From Actinobacteria bacterium OV450 (lineage in GTDB: Bacteria > Actinomycetota > Actinomycetes > Streptomycetales > Streptomycetaceae), in assembly GCA_001298555.1 (NCBI GenBank), contig LJCW01000368.1, positions 1 through 64,000 on the forward strand: a stretch of DNA of 64,000 bases. Reading direction: 5' to 3'. Under the pieces are notes generated by a model. It was not told where the DNA came from, ran no database searches, and was given only the letters and a program-made list of their open reading frames with translations. Shown piece after piece: positions 1-8,206 of this stretch (positions are counted from its first letter, which is position 1; every line of letters starts with the position of its first letter). A program made the translations under genes and the position numbers.

Positions 1-120
1 ACGGCACCTCGCTGCGTTGTCGGGACGCCCGGATACGCCCAGTATGCGGACGCCCCTCCGCCTTGCGATGCACCGCATCCGACGCCGCGCGCTGACCCAC
101 CGGGGATTACGGGACAGCCC

Positions 121-1071
121 TTAGCGGAAGCCGAGGTGGGCATCGGTGCCGACCAGCCCGGCGCTGGCGGCCCACAGGCGAGCGGCGACGGCCGGGTCGG
201 CCATATGCGAGGGGACGGGCTCACGCCGTGGTGCGCCGCGCAGGCCGAAGACCCTCGGCCCCCACAACTGCCCGCCCCGCACCTCCGGGTCGAGGACTGC
301 ACGGACGACGGGCCACGCCCCGGCGTCCTTGCCCTGCACCAAGAGCCCGGCGGGCAGCGCGCGCAGCCGCTCGCCGGCGGAGGCCACGTGCACCGGCGGG
401 CGGGACGGGGTGAGGGAGTCCAGTGCGCCGCCGGGGTGGGCCACCACGCTGAGCACCGTGCCGCCACCGGCGCGCAGGCGGCGATCGAGTTCGAAGCCGA
501 AGGACATCTGCGCCAGCTTCGATCGGCCGTACGTGCGTTTGGGCCGGTAGTCCCGGGCCGACTGCAGATCGCCCAGGTCCAGTCGCTCGGACCGTGCCGC
601 GAAGCTTCCCACCGTCACGATGCGGCCCCCGGGCGCCGCGGACAGCAGGGGTGCCAGCCACCGGGTGAGCGCGAAGTGGCCGAGGTGGTTCGTGCCGAAC
701 ATCAGCTCGTGGCCGTCCCCGGTCTTTCGACGTGGCGGGTCGTCGAGCGCGACCCCCGCGTTGTAGACCACGGCGTCGAGATGATCGACGTCCAGGCTGT
801 CCACGGCGGTCTTCAGGGACGACAGGTCGGCGAGGTCCAGCTGAAGGTGCCGCACGTGCGCGCCGGCGACGCGTGAGCGGATCGAGGCCGAGGCGGCGGC
901 CGCCTTCGCGGGGTCCCGGCTGCCGAGCACGACGACGGCACCGGTGGCGGCGAGCTGCTCGGCGACGAAGTACCCGATCCCGGCATTGCCCCCGGTGACC
1001 AGGAAGGTCCTGCCCTCGGCGGACGGCAGCCGGTGAACGTTCCACGGGCGGTTCTGGTCTGCGGAAGACAT
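121..1071 (-). CDS. Short-chain dehydrogenase/reductase (SDR)
   Basis: 316-residue NAD(P)-dependent oxidoreductase of the classical SDR family. The Rossmann cofactor motif TGGNAGIG lies at residues 26-33, the structural NAG motif follows in VVYNAGVA, and the catalytic Tyr-x-x-x-Lys is YGRSK near residue 180. It resembles the retinol dehydrogenase/protochlorophyllide reductase-like SDRs often found in actinobacteria; the substrate cannot be told. The ATG at 1071 has GAGGAG about 9 nt upstream. It lies downstream of a TetR gene on the same strand but with a 391-bp gap holding direct repeats, so it probably has its own promoter. Confidence 0.9.
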   Translation of the reverse strand: MSSADQNRPWNVHRLPSAEGRTFLVTGGNAGIGYFVAEQLAATGAVVVLGSRDPAKAAAASASIRSRVAGAHVRHLQLDLADLSSLKTAVDSLDVDHLDAVVYNAGVALDDPPRRKTGDGHELMFGTNHLGHFALTRWLAPLLSAAPGGRIVTVGSFAARSERLDLGDLQSARDYRPKRTYGRSKLAQMSFGFELDRRLRAGGGTVLSVVAHPGGALDSLTPSRPPVHVASAGERLRALPAGLLVQGKDAGAWPVVRAVLDPEVRGGQLWGPRVFGLRGAPRREPVPSHMADPAVAARLWAASAGLVGTDAHLGFR

Positions 1072-1140
1072 GATGACGGACTCCTCGGGCTCTGGGCAGC
1101 GTGCTCGCGCGGAGCACCGACCTGCTCAAGGTCGCACCTC

Positions 1141-1180
1141 CCGCCGACACGCCGCCGACAGAGCACGCTCACCGCCGACA
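1141..1180 (-). repeat. Three direct repeats CCGCCGACA upstream of the SDR gene
   Basis: CCGCCGACA occurs at 1141-1149, 1152-1160 and 1172-1180, i.e. with start-to-start spacing of 11 and 20 nt, about 70-110 nt before the SDR start. Direct repeats spaced by one and about two helical turns are the format used by SARP-type and OmpR-like activators. That they bind a regulator is inference. The rest of the 1072-1462 gap shows no gene. Confidence 0.35.
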
Positions 1181-1434
1181 GGACTCCGACACCCCGCCGC
1201 CCTCTCGTCGCCCTTTCGTCGTCCGTGTCGCCCGGCGCGGTCCTGGCGATGCGGTAGGCGAAATGACGGTGGGCCCGGGAGTCGGGGGGGAAGGGGGGGT
1301 GACTGCCCGGGCCGGTGTCGCGGCACCGCGGGGGAGCGGTGTGCATACCGTCGCGACACATGAAGGAACGATTCACCGACGAGGAGGTAACGGCCTGCCC
1401 GCAAAACCGCCGCCCGGATCGCGAGCAGCTGCCC

Positions 1435-1462
1435 GGAAGGGCGCTTGCGGAAGGGCGCTTGC
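1435..1462. repeat. 14-bp tandem duplication at the 3' end of the TetR gene
   Basis: Two perfect head-to-tail copies of GGAAGGGCGCTTGC sit immediately after the TetR stop codon (1463-1465 on the minus strand). Likely a small slippage duplication; no function evident. Confidence 0.7.
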
Positions 1463-2137
1463 TCAGTTCCTGACCTGGGTGAGCGCGTTCCAGCCGTGTT
1501 CCAGGAGGTCGAAGGCCCGGGTGACGGCCTGCCGGGGGTTGTCATGTGCGTAGACCGCGCGGGGGGCTTGCAGGGCGAAGTGGGCCAGGGCGGTGCAGGC
1601 GGGGTCGTCCGCGGCGAGGCCGCTCTCCTCGGCGATGGCCTGGGCGAGCGCGGTGGTGTGGCGCAGCCACATGCTCTGGGCGTAGTCGCGCAGTGCGGGG
1701 GTCGCGCTCACCAGGTCGGTGAAGGCGGTGAAGCGGGGGTCGCCGTGGACGGCGGCCAGTCGATTGGTCAGGGCGTGTTCCCGCAGCGCGCTGGGGATGG
1801 ACTGGCCCTCGGGCCGCTCGCGGACGGCGGCGAGCAGGCGGGTCTCCTGCTCGGCGTCCTCGTCGAAGACGAGGGCTTCCTTGACCGGGAAATGCTTGAA
1901 CAGCGTGGTGGTCGACACGTCTGCGGCGTCCGCGATCTCGCGGATGCCGACCTCGTCGTATCCGCGCTCCAGGAACAGGTGCAGCGCGGCATCGGCAATG
2001 GCCTGGCGGGTCGCGGCCTTCTTGCGCTCTCGGCGCCCCATCGGCGCGGGCGAGGGGCCCGTCGGGGTGCCTCTCTGGGGGCCGGGCGGGGTGCCTGGGG
2101 TGGGGCCGGTCGCAGGGCCGGGCGTGGTGCTGGGCAT
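1463..2137 (-). CDS. TetR/AcrR family transcriptional regulator
   Basis: 224-residue one-component repressor. The N-terminal helix-turn-helix (about residues 35-80) carries the usual TetR pattern with STTTLFKHFPVKEAL as the recognition helix and its flank; the C-terminal half is the variable ligand domain. The first 30 residues are a Pro/Gly/Thr-rich run (GPATGPTPGTPPGP) unlike the family, so translation could instead begin at the inner ATG at 2041 (MGRRERKK), although the ATG at 2137 has a GAGG upstream. It is divergent from the FAD monooxygenase at 2290 and probably represses that gene, a common arrangement for TetX-like enzymes. Confidence 0.9.
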   Translation of the reverse strand: MPSTTPGPATGPTPGTPPGPQRGTPTGPSPAPMGRRERKKAATRQAIADAALHLFLERGYDEVGIREIADAADVSTTTLFKHFPVKEALVFDEDAEQETRLLAAVRERPEGQSIPSALREHALTNRLAAVHGDPRFTAFTDLVSATPALRDYAQSMWLRHTTALAQAIAEESGLAADDPACTALAHFALQAPRAVYAHDNPRQAVTRAFDLLEHGWNALTQVRN

Positions 2138-2289
2138 GCCGACACTCTACCTCTTCGGTTCAGCCGTTTCAAAAGTTGAGTCGTTGCACTTATTGAGTTG
2201 ATGTGCTTTTTTGGAATGGCGGCTGCGGGGCGCCTGCCCGCCGCCCCCTCATCTCCCGGCACTGCAGCCGGCAACGAACGGACACCACG
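2138..2289. promoter_or_regulatory. Divergent TetR / FAD-monooxygenase promoter region
   Basis: A 152-bp gap, noticeably more A/T-rich around 2165-2215 than its surroundings, separates two divergent genes. TTGAGT at 2176-2181 recurs as TTGAGTT near 2193. I expect the TetR operator and both promoters here but cannot assign -10/-35 boxes with certainty. Confidence 0.4.
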
Positions 2290-3423
2290 ATGAACACCCT
2301 TCCGGCACCCCGCATCGCCATCATCGGCGCCGGCCCCGGCGGCCTGACCTGCGCCCGCATCCTGCAGCAGCACGGCATCACCGCCACCGTCCACGACCGC
2401 GACGCCGGCCCGGACACCCGTGACCAAGGCGGCACCCTCGACCTGCACGCCGACAACGGCCAGATCGCCCTGCGCGAAGCCGGCCTGCTGGAGGAGTTCT
2501 TCCGACTGGCCCGGCCCGAGGGGCAGGAGATGCGCCAGATGGACCCGGAGGCGACGCTGCTCTTCCACCAGGTTCCCGAGGAGGGCGAGCGGGCCAAGCC
2601 GGAAATCGACCGCGGCCAGCTGCGCGACCTGCTCCTCGACTCGCTCCTGCCCGGCACCGTGCGCTGGGGTCACACCCTGCAGGCCGTTGGCGGCCCCGCC
2701 GAAGGGCCTCGGCAGCTGCACTTCACCGACGGCACCACCATCGAAGTCGACCTCGTCATCGGCGCCGACGGTGCCTGGTCCACGGTCCGCCGAGCCATCT
2801 CCCCTGCCGTTCCCCGCTACAGCGGCGTGAGTTTCCTCGAAGCCTGGTTCCATGACGTCGAGACCCGGCACCCCGACGTCGCCGAACTCGTCGGCCAGGG
2901 CAGTGCCGCCGCAGCCGACGGCGACCGGTGCCTGTTCGCCCAGCGCAGCAGCGGCGACCACATCCGCGTCTACGTCATCCAGCGCGTCCCGGCCGACTGG
3001 ATCACCGGTGGCGGCCTCACCCTCCAGGACACCGACGGCATCCGCGCCCTCCTCATGGAGCGCTTCCGCGACTGGTCGCCCCGCCTGCGCCGGCTCATCG
3101 CCGACAACGACGGCCCGTACGTCGACCGCCCGATCTTCGCCCTGCCCGTCCCGCACACCTGGGAGCACAATCCCACGGTCACCCTGCTCGGCGACGCCGC
3201 CCACCTCATGCCCCCGCTCGGCGTCGGCGTCAACCTCGCCATGCTGGACGCCTGTGAACTCGCCCTCGCCGTCGCACACCACGACACCGTCGACGAAGCC
3301 GTCAGCGCCTACGAGAAGACCATGCTCCCCCGCTCCACGGAGATGGCCCGGCTCCTCGACGGCGCCGCCGACCATCTCCTCTCCACAGAGCTTCCCGACT
3401 TCGCCACCGCCGACGGCCACTGA
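2290..3423 (+). CDS. FAD-dependent monooxygenase, TetX/PHBH-like
   Basis: 377-residue flavoprotein hydroxylase. The dinucleotide motif IGAGPGG opens the protein, the DG motif GADGAWSTVR lies mid-protein, and the second FAD motif LLGDAAHLMPPLGVGVN lies near residue 300. Spacing fits class A flavin monooxygenases; the PPLGVGVN segment resembles the tetracycline destructase (TetX) branch, but this branch also contains enzymes of unknown substrate. The reading frame extends to 2203, but the ATG at 2290 starts directly at the Rossmann motif and is preferred. Divergent TetR at 2137 is the likely ligand-responsive repressor. Confidence 0.9.
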   Translation: MNTLPAPRIAIIGAGPGGLTCARILQQHGITATVHDRDAGPDTRDQGGTLDLHADNGQIALREAGLLEEFFRLARPEGQEMRQMDPEATLLFHQVPEEGERAKPEIDRGQLRDLLLDSLLPGTVRWGHTLQAVGGPAEGPRQLHFTDGTTIEVDLVIGADGAWSTVRRAISPAVPRYSGVSFLEAWFHDVETRHPDVAELVGQGSAAAADGDRCLFAQRSSGDHIRVYVIQRVPADWITGGGLTLQDTDGIRALLMERFRDWSPRLRRLIADNDGPYVDRPIFALPVPHTWEHNPTVTLLGDAAHLMPPLGVGVNLAMLDACELALAVAHHDTVDEAVSAYEKTMLPRSTEMARLLDGAADHLLSTELPDFATADGH

Positions 3424-3572
3424 CCTTCCTCAGTCGTCCACGGCCCGTGGGGCCAGTGGCCGGGGCAGGGAACGCGAAGCGCGCCTCCGCGCCCGACCAC
3501 CAGGCACCGACGGCGAAAGCGGCAGCGGACTCCAACAGGGCAGCGCGCCCGAGCCCGCCGCAGGGCAGCGGT

Positions 3573-3960
3573 TCAGCCCATGGACGCGAGGTCGGCCACC
3601 CGCGCGGTGGCGCCCGGCTGGTCGGCGCAGAACGGCACCGCCGGCGGAGCCCCTTCGAAGGCCGGCCGGTCCAGCGCCCAGATGCCCTCGTGGCACACCC
3701 CGAACGCCTGCACCACCCCGGCGCCGGGCGCAGCGTCCGCGATGAGCCGGGCGACAGAGGTGGCGCCGCCCGTGGTGAGGGCCGGGCCGTCCGCGCCCGG
3801 CGCCATCGGAACGGTGCAGTCGATCAGCGTCCGCCCGGCCGGCACGTGAGCCGGCTCCCCGGCCAACTGCGGCGCGGTGTCCGCCGGTACGGCGACCGGC
3901 ACCACCTCACCGTGGGCCGCAACCTCGGCGAGGCTCCCGTACCCGCGTGCGCCGGTGTGC
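3573..3960 (-). pseudogene. NADPH-dependent F420 reductase-like fragment
   Basis: This stretch encodes a middle segment of an NpdG-like F420H2:NADP oxidoreductase: VVPVAVPADTAP, then TLIDCTVPMAP, then GATSVARLIADAAPGAGVVQAF, ending at ATARVADLASMG followed by a stop. The N-terminal Rossmann motif (GxGxxG) expected about 35 residues earlier is missing and upstream sequence in frame (to 4067) looks non-coding. The C-terminal roughly 50 residues are also absent. The codon for the last Gly is followed directly by TGA. I read it as a decayed gene truncated at both ends. Confidence 0.6.
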
Positions 3961-4097
3961 CGCGCGGTACGGGAGGCGGCGTCATGGCCGGCCCTGCGAC
4001 GGTGGGGGGCACGGGAGCATGGCCCGGGTGAGGACTTGGGGGGTGGCGAGTACACCGCGGACTGCATGGCGAGGGTGGCCTCGACGTTCGCCGGGGG

Positions 4098-4574
4098 TCA
4101 CGTCCGCCAGTACCTACCCCCATGGGAATCGACGTACACGACATGCCGGCCGACGCGCACCACGCGGTAGCCGGCACCGGCTCCTGGGCCGGCCCCGGCA
4201 CCGGCCCCGGCACCGGCCCCGGTCCAGGAGCCGGTGTCGCCGTCTGCCGCCGGGAGGGGGGTCCAGACCTCCAGGAAGGTGCTGCCGTCCGTGTTGGTGC
4301 CCCACTCGATCAGGTCCGCACCCTCCCGCCGGAAGGTGCCCGTGTCCTCGCCGGGCTCGCCCTCCAGGTGGTGGAACTGAACGCGGGAGCCGTCGAAGGA
4401 CGTGACGCCCGCGAAGCCCCGGCTGTCGGCGAAGTACGGACCGGCCTGCAGCCACACCACCTCACGGTCTTCCACCAGGGGGCCACCGTTGCGGCTGATG
4501 CCGCGCCGCAGCCACGCGCCCCGCTCGGGCAGCGGGATGCCCTGCCCGTCCCGTGCCGGAAGGGGCTCAGGCAT
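4098..4574 (-). CDS. HRI1-like / lipocalin-like protein of unknown function
   Basis: About 158 residues. An N-terminal ISRNGGPLVEDREVVWLQAG then YFADSRGFAGVTSF resembles bacterial proteins related to yeast HRI1, a beta-barrel family without a known reaction; EWGTNTDGSTFLEVWTPL continues the pattern. The tail contains a low-complexity GAGAGAGAGPGAGAG run encoded by CCGGC repeats at 4187-4225, then a short conserved-looking end. The start (ATG 4574, or 4586) overlaps the ohr stop codon at 4567-4569, so it should be translationally coupled to ohr; a link to peroxide or lipid damage is inference. Confidence 0.65.
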   Translation of the reverse strand: MPEPLPARDGQGIPLPERGAWLRRGISRNGGPLVEDREVVWLQAGPYFADSRGFAGVTSFDGSRVQFHHLEGEPGEDTGTFRREGADLIEWGTNTDGSTFLEVWTPLPAADGDTGSWTGAGAGAGAGAGPGAGAGYRVVRVGRHVVYVDSHGGRYWRT

Positions 4575-5013
4575 CGGCGGCGTCATCGTCCACGGCCAGC
4601 AGCGAGACCTCGATGTTCCCGCGGACTGCCTGGGAGTAGGGGCAGACCGCGTCCGCCCGGTGCAGCAGGGGCAGAAGGTCAGCCGCCTTCCACCCCGGCA
4701 GGGAGACCGTGAGGGCGACCGCGAGACCGTAGCCCGCGGGCGTGTCCGTGGTGCCGAGCTGCACCTCGCACCCGACGCGCGCGGCCGAGGCATCCGCTCC
4801 GAACTCGGCTGCGACCTCGGCCAGCGCAGACGTGAAGCAGGCGGCGAACCCGGCTGCGAACAACTGCTCGGGGTTGGTGGTGCCGGGCGTGTTCTTGCGC
4901 GGCGGGGCCAGACGGACGTCGAGGCGGCCGTCGTCGGTGAGCACCGATCCGGTGCGGCCCCCATGCGCGTGGGCGGTCGTCCGGTAGAGGGTGCGGGTCA
5001 GCGGCACGGTCAT
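4567..5013 (-). CDS. ohr: Organic hydroperoxide reductase, Ohr/OsmC family
   Basis: 148-residue thiol peroxidase that reduces organic and fatty-acid hydroperoxides in the cytoplasm, normally with lipoyl-protein as electron donor. The two catalytic cysteines are in place: C59 in AACFTSAL and C124 in VCPYSQAV, and the N-terminal RTTAHAHGGRTG is typical of the Ohr rather than the OsmC branch. Length fits the family. ATG at 5013 is chosen because the longer frame to 5127 adds unrelated sequence. No adjacent OhrR repressor is seen; the gene is followed with overlap by the HRI1-like protein. Confidence 0.9.
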   Translation of the reverse strand: MTVPLTRTLYRTTAHAHGGRTGSVLTDDGRLDVRLAPPRKNTPGTTNPEQLFAAGFAACFTSALAEVAAEFGADASAARVGCEVQLGTTDTPAGYGLAVALTVSLPGWKAADLLPLLHRADAVCPYSQAVRGNIEVSLLAVDDDAADA

Positions 5014-5263
5014 GTGGTCAGCCCATCTGTACGACGAGGGAACGCCGCCCGGGGCCGGACGGCGCCACGGCACCTGCCGGTGGAAAGGTGCCTTGCGCGT
5101 CGTCGTGCATAACCGGGTACGGCGCATCTCGTCCGGGGCCTCGGGACCGGGCCGCCGAACAATCTAGCAACGCGAGCGACCCCGCAGGGACCGCTCCCTG
5201 CAGTGACCCTCCTCACCGTCCCGGCGGGCCTCCCGGCGGATGGGGGCGGGTGTCGGCAGGTGA

Positions 5264-5711
5264 TCAGCCGTAGAGGGAGCGGGCTCCGGGACTGTTGCCC
5301 TCGAAACGCCGACCCGTGGCGATCTCCTCGCCGACCACCGACCAGACGGTCTCGTCGTCCCGGAAGGGGAGCGGATCGATGCTGCTCGTCTCCTGACGGA
5401 TCCGCTCGACCTCGCACTCCAGGCGCTCGAACTCGGCCTCCTCCCCACTGTCGTCGCCGCTGAACGTGAACTCCGCGAGCAGGCGCTGGAACCGGAGCGT
5501 GACGTGGATGAGGGAGGAGACGTCCGCGTGCAGCTCCTGAACCGTCTCCTCGTCGGCGTCCACGGCGTGCACCTTGCCGGTACCGGGGTCGAGGGCGAGG
5601 TGGCTGTTGAGCAGCCAGGCGATGACGGGCCGTCCTCCCGCCTCTTGCGGGGCGTCTCGGGGCGGCGCCGAAGGTGGCGACGAGTTCGCTGCGGGTGCTG
5701 TCGAATCGCAC
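5264..5711 (-). pseudogene. SUKH-4 family immunity gene, frameshifted and internally deleted
   Basis: A GTG at 5711, with GGAG about 9 nt upstream, starts RFDSTRSELVATFG, a typical SUKH-4 N-terminus. About 15 codons later the homology moves into the next frame: PVIAWLLNSHL, DPGTGKVHAVD, and a C-terminal DDETVWSVVGEEIATG, the usual SUKH-4 end. The joined product is about 149 residues against roughly 180 for the family, so a stretch between the two parts is missing too. SUKH proteins neutralise polymorphic/contact-dependent toxins; no toxin gene is adjacent, so this looks like an orphan decayed immunity gene. Confidence 0.65.
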
Positions 5712-5843
5712 TGACGGGAACTCCGAACTCCGGACTCGGAAATCTGCACCGGCGCGGGGCCGGGCTCTGAGGGGCGTTCACTGAAGGAGCGGTCGCCGCA
5801 ACAGCTCGGCGGATCGCGGTGCTTCCGCCTCCACCGCAAGCAG

Positions 5844-6212
5844 TCAGTGGTCGGTTGCCGCCCCGGTCGAGGCGTTGCTCCGGTGTGAGCCCGAGCCGCT
5901 CTGGCGTGAGCGTTCCGACTTCCGGCGTGCCGCGCGTACGAGCAGTCCCAGTACGAATGCCTGGAAGGCGTACGAGAACAACAGGAGACAGCACACCACC
6001 AGGTTGGTCTCGGCCCAGGCTCCGAGTGACTTGACGGCGACGAGGAGCACGGCGCCTGTCGGCAGGGTGAGCACCGCCCCCAACAGCCCGGCTACGTAAC
6101 TACCGTTCAACCAGAAGCCGAACAGCAGGAAGAAGGCCGCGAGGGCGAGGTAGGACACCGACAGCCAATTGCCGAATGCAGTGCGCACGAACGTGAGCAA
6201 TCCGGAACGCAT
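5844..6212 (-). CDS. Small multi-pass membrane protein (SCO4225-like)
   Basis: 122 residues with three predicted hydrophobic spans (YLALAAFFLLFGFWL; GAVLTLPTGAVLLVAV; LVVCCLLLFSYAFQAFVLGL) and a basic, Ser-rich cytoplasmic tail. The ATG at 6212 has AGGAG 5 nt upstream (CAGGAGTAGC), so the longer frame to 6347 is rejected. It resembles the SCO4225 family of Streptomyces membrane proteins, whose role is unknown. It follows the small Cys/Gly-rich protein at 6266 on the same strand by 53 bp and may form an operon with it. Confidence 0.75.
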   Translation of the reverse strand: MRSGLLTFVRTAFGNWLSVSYLALAAFFLLFGFWLNGSYVAGLLGAVLTLPTGAVLLVAVKSLGAWAETNLVVCCLLLFSYAFQAFVLGLLVRAARRKSERSRQSGSGSHRSNASTGAATDH

Positions 6213-6265
6213 GCTACTCCTGAGGTGTCCCAACGGTCGGTTCGGTCGGCGCGGTGCGGTTGGTG

Positions 6266-6454
6266 TCAGTCTCCTCCTCCGCCGCAGGACGAGCCGCTGC
6301 CGCACGACGAGTCGCCGCCGCAGCCGAACCCTCCGCCGTCGCCCCAAGAACTGCCACGTCGCTTCCGAGGCGGCTTGCCCCGGTCGCGGAGCGCCGCGAT
6401 GAGGATCACGATCAAGGCGACCGCCACCACCACGAGATATTCCATGTCCTCCAC
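6266..6454 (-). CDS. Small membrane protein with Cys/Gly-rich tail
   Basis: About 60 residues: one N-terminal transmembrane segment (LVVVAVALIVILIAAL), a basic stop-transfer patch (RDRGKPPRKRR), then a tail in which Gly, Cys and Ser dominate, ending CGSGSSCGGGGD. Four cysteines could bind metal or be oxidised, but this is speculation. The start is either GTG at 6454 or ATG at 6445; a GGAGG lies only 2 nt before the ATG, which makes the GTG start a little more likely. Such small proteins recur in Streptomyces without assigned function. Confidence 0.6.
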   Translation of the reverse strand: MEDMEYLVVVAVALIVILIAALRDRGKPPRKRRGSSWGDGGGFGCGGDSSCGSGSSCGGGGD

Positions 6455-6581
6455 CCCCGTTTCCCCACCATTCTCATCGAGACGAAGAGGATGGTCCCGT
6501 CACTTGAGGAACACGAGAGCTTGAGCCGCTACACCTCACGCATCCGCTGGGCCCGCAGCCCGCACATTGGGCGGAACCAGG

Positions 6582-6959
6582 TCACAGGATCGCGACGGTG
6601 AAGGGGTTGTCGACGTAGCTCCCCTTGAGGTCGTACGTGAAGACCGTGACGCTGTTCGCGCCACAGACGGAACTGGGCGCAGTGCTGAAACTGCGGCGGT
6701 TGGATTTGGGCAGCTCCACCTGCACGACGCTGAACGCCACGTTCACCTGGTCGCTCACGTTCACGCAGTACCGGCCGGTGTCGATGTGGCGTACCCAGTC
6801 GATGTTCTTCGCCCGCTTCAGCACACCGGCGGCGGTGACGTCTGCGGCGGCCTGGACGTAGGGCGAGGCGATCGGCGTCGGATCCGCCGCGGCAGCGGGA
6901 ACAGCGAGTGACCCGGTCACGGCGACAGCGGCAAGCAGGACGGGCACGGAACGGCGCAT
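6582..6959 (-). CDS. Small secreted protein, unknown
   Basis: 125 residues with a clear Sec signal peptide (MRRSVPVLLAAVAVTG...AAAADP, cleavage after AAA). The mature part has two cysteines (YCVNV and SSVCGAN), probably forming one disulfide, and beta-rich alternation (VAFSVVQVELPKS; SVTVFTYDLKG). I do not recognise a family. It is divergent from the next small secreted protein at 7277 across a 317-bp gap. Confidence 0.75.
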   Translation of the reverse strand: MRRSVPVLLAAVAVTGSLAVPAAAADPTPIASPYVQAAADVTAAGVLKRAKNIDWVRHIDTGRYCVNVSDQVNVAFSVVQVELPKSNRRSFSTAPSSVCGANSVTVFTYDLKGSYVDNPFTVAIL

Positions 6960-7276
6960 GACTCACACTCCCGACGACGACTGCGGCCCACAGCGGGCCG
7001 CGAACCATCGCACCACCCTCGCCGACCCCTCCGTACGACGCGGCCGGACGCCGAACCGGCATCGGCCAACCGGGAGCGAACATCACCCGCCCGGCCCCTC
7101 GGAGGCGCTCCACCAGGCCACCGGAACATCCTCACCCGTATGAGGGCGAGGAGGGGCACGAGTCGGCCATTCGCGTCCCATCCGCGGAAGGCGGGGGCCG
7201 TCTCGGAGTACGGTGGGCGCCCGCTCACAGTCCTTCGGAAGGAGGCCGGTGCCGGCCGCACGCCGGCCCGGACAAC
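6960..7276. other. Intergenic region between two divergent secreted-protein genes
   Basis: 317 bp without a convincing gene on either strand. It must hold both promoters, but I see no clear palindrome or promoter boxes. Confidence 0.6.
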
Positions 7277-7579
7277 ATGTCGTACTCGATGAAGCGCATT
7301 CCTCGCGGTGGCCTTCGTGTCGCATCCACCGCCACCGCCACCGCCGTCGCCCTTGCCGTCGGCGGACTGCTGCTCGCACCTGCCGCCGCGCATGCCGCAC
7401 CTTCCGACCAGTGCCGGTGCGCCGCCCTGCAGCGGGATCTGGACGCCTACCGACGCGGTGAGGTGCAGTACTTCGTCGATCCCGTCCCCGCATGGACGAA
7501 GGAAGCGGCGCGGCACAGGTGCAACATCCCGGGCCTCGACCGGCCCGTGCCCGGTTCCGTTCACGATCTCCCCGGGTGA
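7277..7579 (+). CDS. Small secreted protein, unknown
   Basis: 100 residues: a Sec signal peptide (MKRIPRGGLRVASTATATAV...AAAHAAPSD) and a short mature part of roughly 55 residues containing three cysteines (CRCAALQRD, RCNIPG). Start is ATG 7277 or the second ATG at 7289, which begins the basic n-region directly. No family recognised. Confidence 0.6.
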   Translation: MSYSMKRIPRGGLRVASTATATAVALAVGGLLLAPAAAHAAPSDQCRCAALQRDLDAYRRGEVQYFVDPVPAWTKEAARHRCNIPGLDRPVPGSVHDLPG

Positions 7580-7596
7580 CGGGCGCTGGGTGGCGG

Positions 7597-7911
7597 TCAG
7601 CGGTGGCGGCGCGCCCCTGAATCCAGTCGGCGCACGGGATCCTGACCCCGGGTCTCCTGGAGTTCGACGTGAGCCCCGGTAACGGTGAACGCGACGTTCA
7701 GGCTGCGGCACATCCGCTGCGCGCGGGCCACCGCGCTGAGGGTGGCGGGGGCCGGATCGGAAGTGGGTAGTTCGAGGAGGACCCGCTCGGGGCGGTTGGC
7801 CGCGACGAGCGCCTCGATCTGCAGGGCGGCCGCCGCCCGGTTGGTGATGTCCAGGTCGCTGTGGATCTTCACTCTGAGGGTGCCGTGATCGAGAGTGTGG
7901 GTCACCAGCAT
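7597..7911 (-). CDS. STAS-domain protein (anti-sigma-factor antagonist-like)
   Basis: 104 residues with the SpoIIAA fold pattern: DHGTLRVKIHSDLDITNR, ALQIEALVAANRPERVLLEL, then the helix AVARAQRMCRSLNVAFTVTG. In classical anti-anti-sigma factors the loop after the third strand carries a phosphorylatable Ser in a DSSG-type motif; here the equivalent is PTSDPAPATLSAVA, so phospho-switching is uncertain. The ATG at 7911 has a strong GGAGG 7 nt upstream and is preferred over the longer frame to 7977. No partner kinase is adjacent. Confidence 0.75.
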   Translation of the reverse strand: MLVTHTLDHGTLRVKIHSDLDITNRAAAALQIEALVAANRPERVLLELPTSDPAPATLSAVARAQRMCRSLNVAFTVTGAHVELQETRGQDPVRRLDSGARRHR

Positions 7912-8032
7912 GTGCAAGCCTCCAAAAGCCGGCGGGGCCAACGCGGAGTCCGAGACGCTCCCACTCTCAGAATGCATCCGTCCTCGTGGTCCGGGCAGCT
8001 TGTTCAGCGCCGCGTGTGCTGGGCGAGGGGGA

Positions 8033-8206
8033 CTCTCGCGCCAGGGGGTCTCCCAGCACCTTGCCGTGCTGGAAGCGGCCGGGCTCGTGGAGTCCCGGCG
8101 GGAGGGCCGCTACAAGTTCCACGACCTCAACACCGGCCCGCTACGGCGGATCGCCGAGCGGTGGCTGTCGCCCGGCTCGTCCGAATCCAAGGAGAACGCC
8201 TCATGA
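8033..8206 (+). pseudogene. ArsR-family regulator, C-terminal remnant
   Basis: The frame shows the recognition helix and wing of an ArsR repressor: LSRQGVSQHLAVLEAAGLV then ESRREGRYKFHDLN, and RIAERWLSP. The first 30 or so residues of the wHTH domain are missing; upstream in-frame sequence is not ArsR-like. The fragment's stop overlaps the VOC gene start as ATGA, the normal arrangement for an intact arsR-VOC operon, so the 5' part has been lost, perhaps when the STAS gene region was joined. Confidence 0.65.

Noticed and set aside
6958..7143. 61-codon plus-strand frame in the 6960-7276 gap
   Set aside because: His/Pro/Thr-rich composition and no RBS; overlaps the start of the divergent secreted-protein gene.
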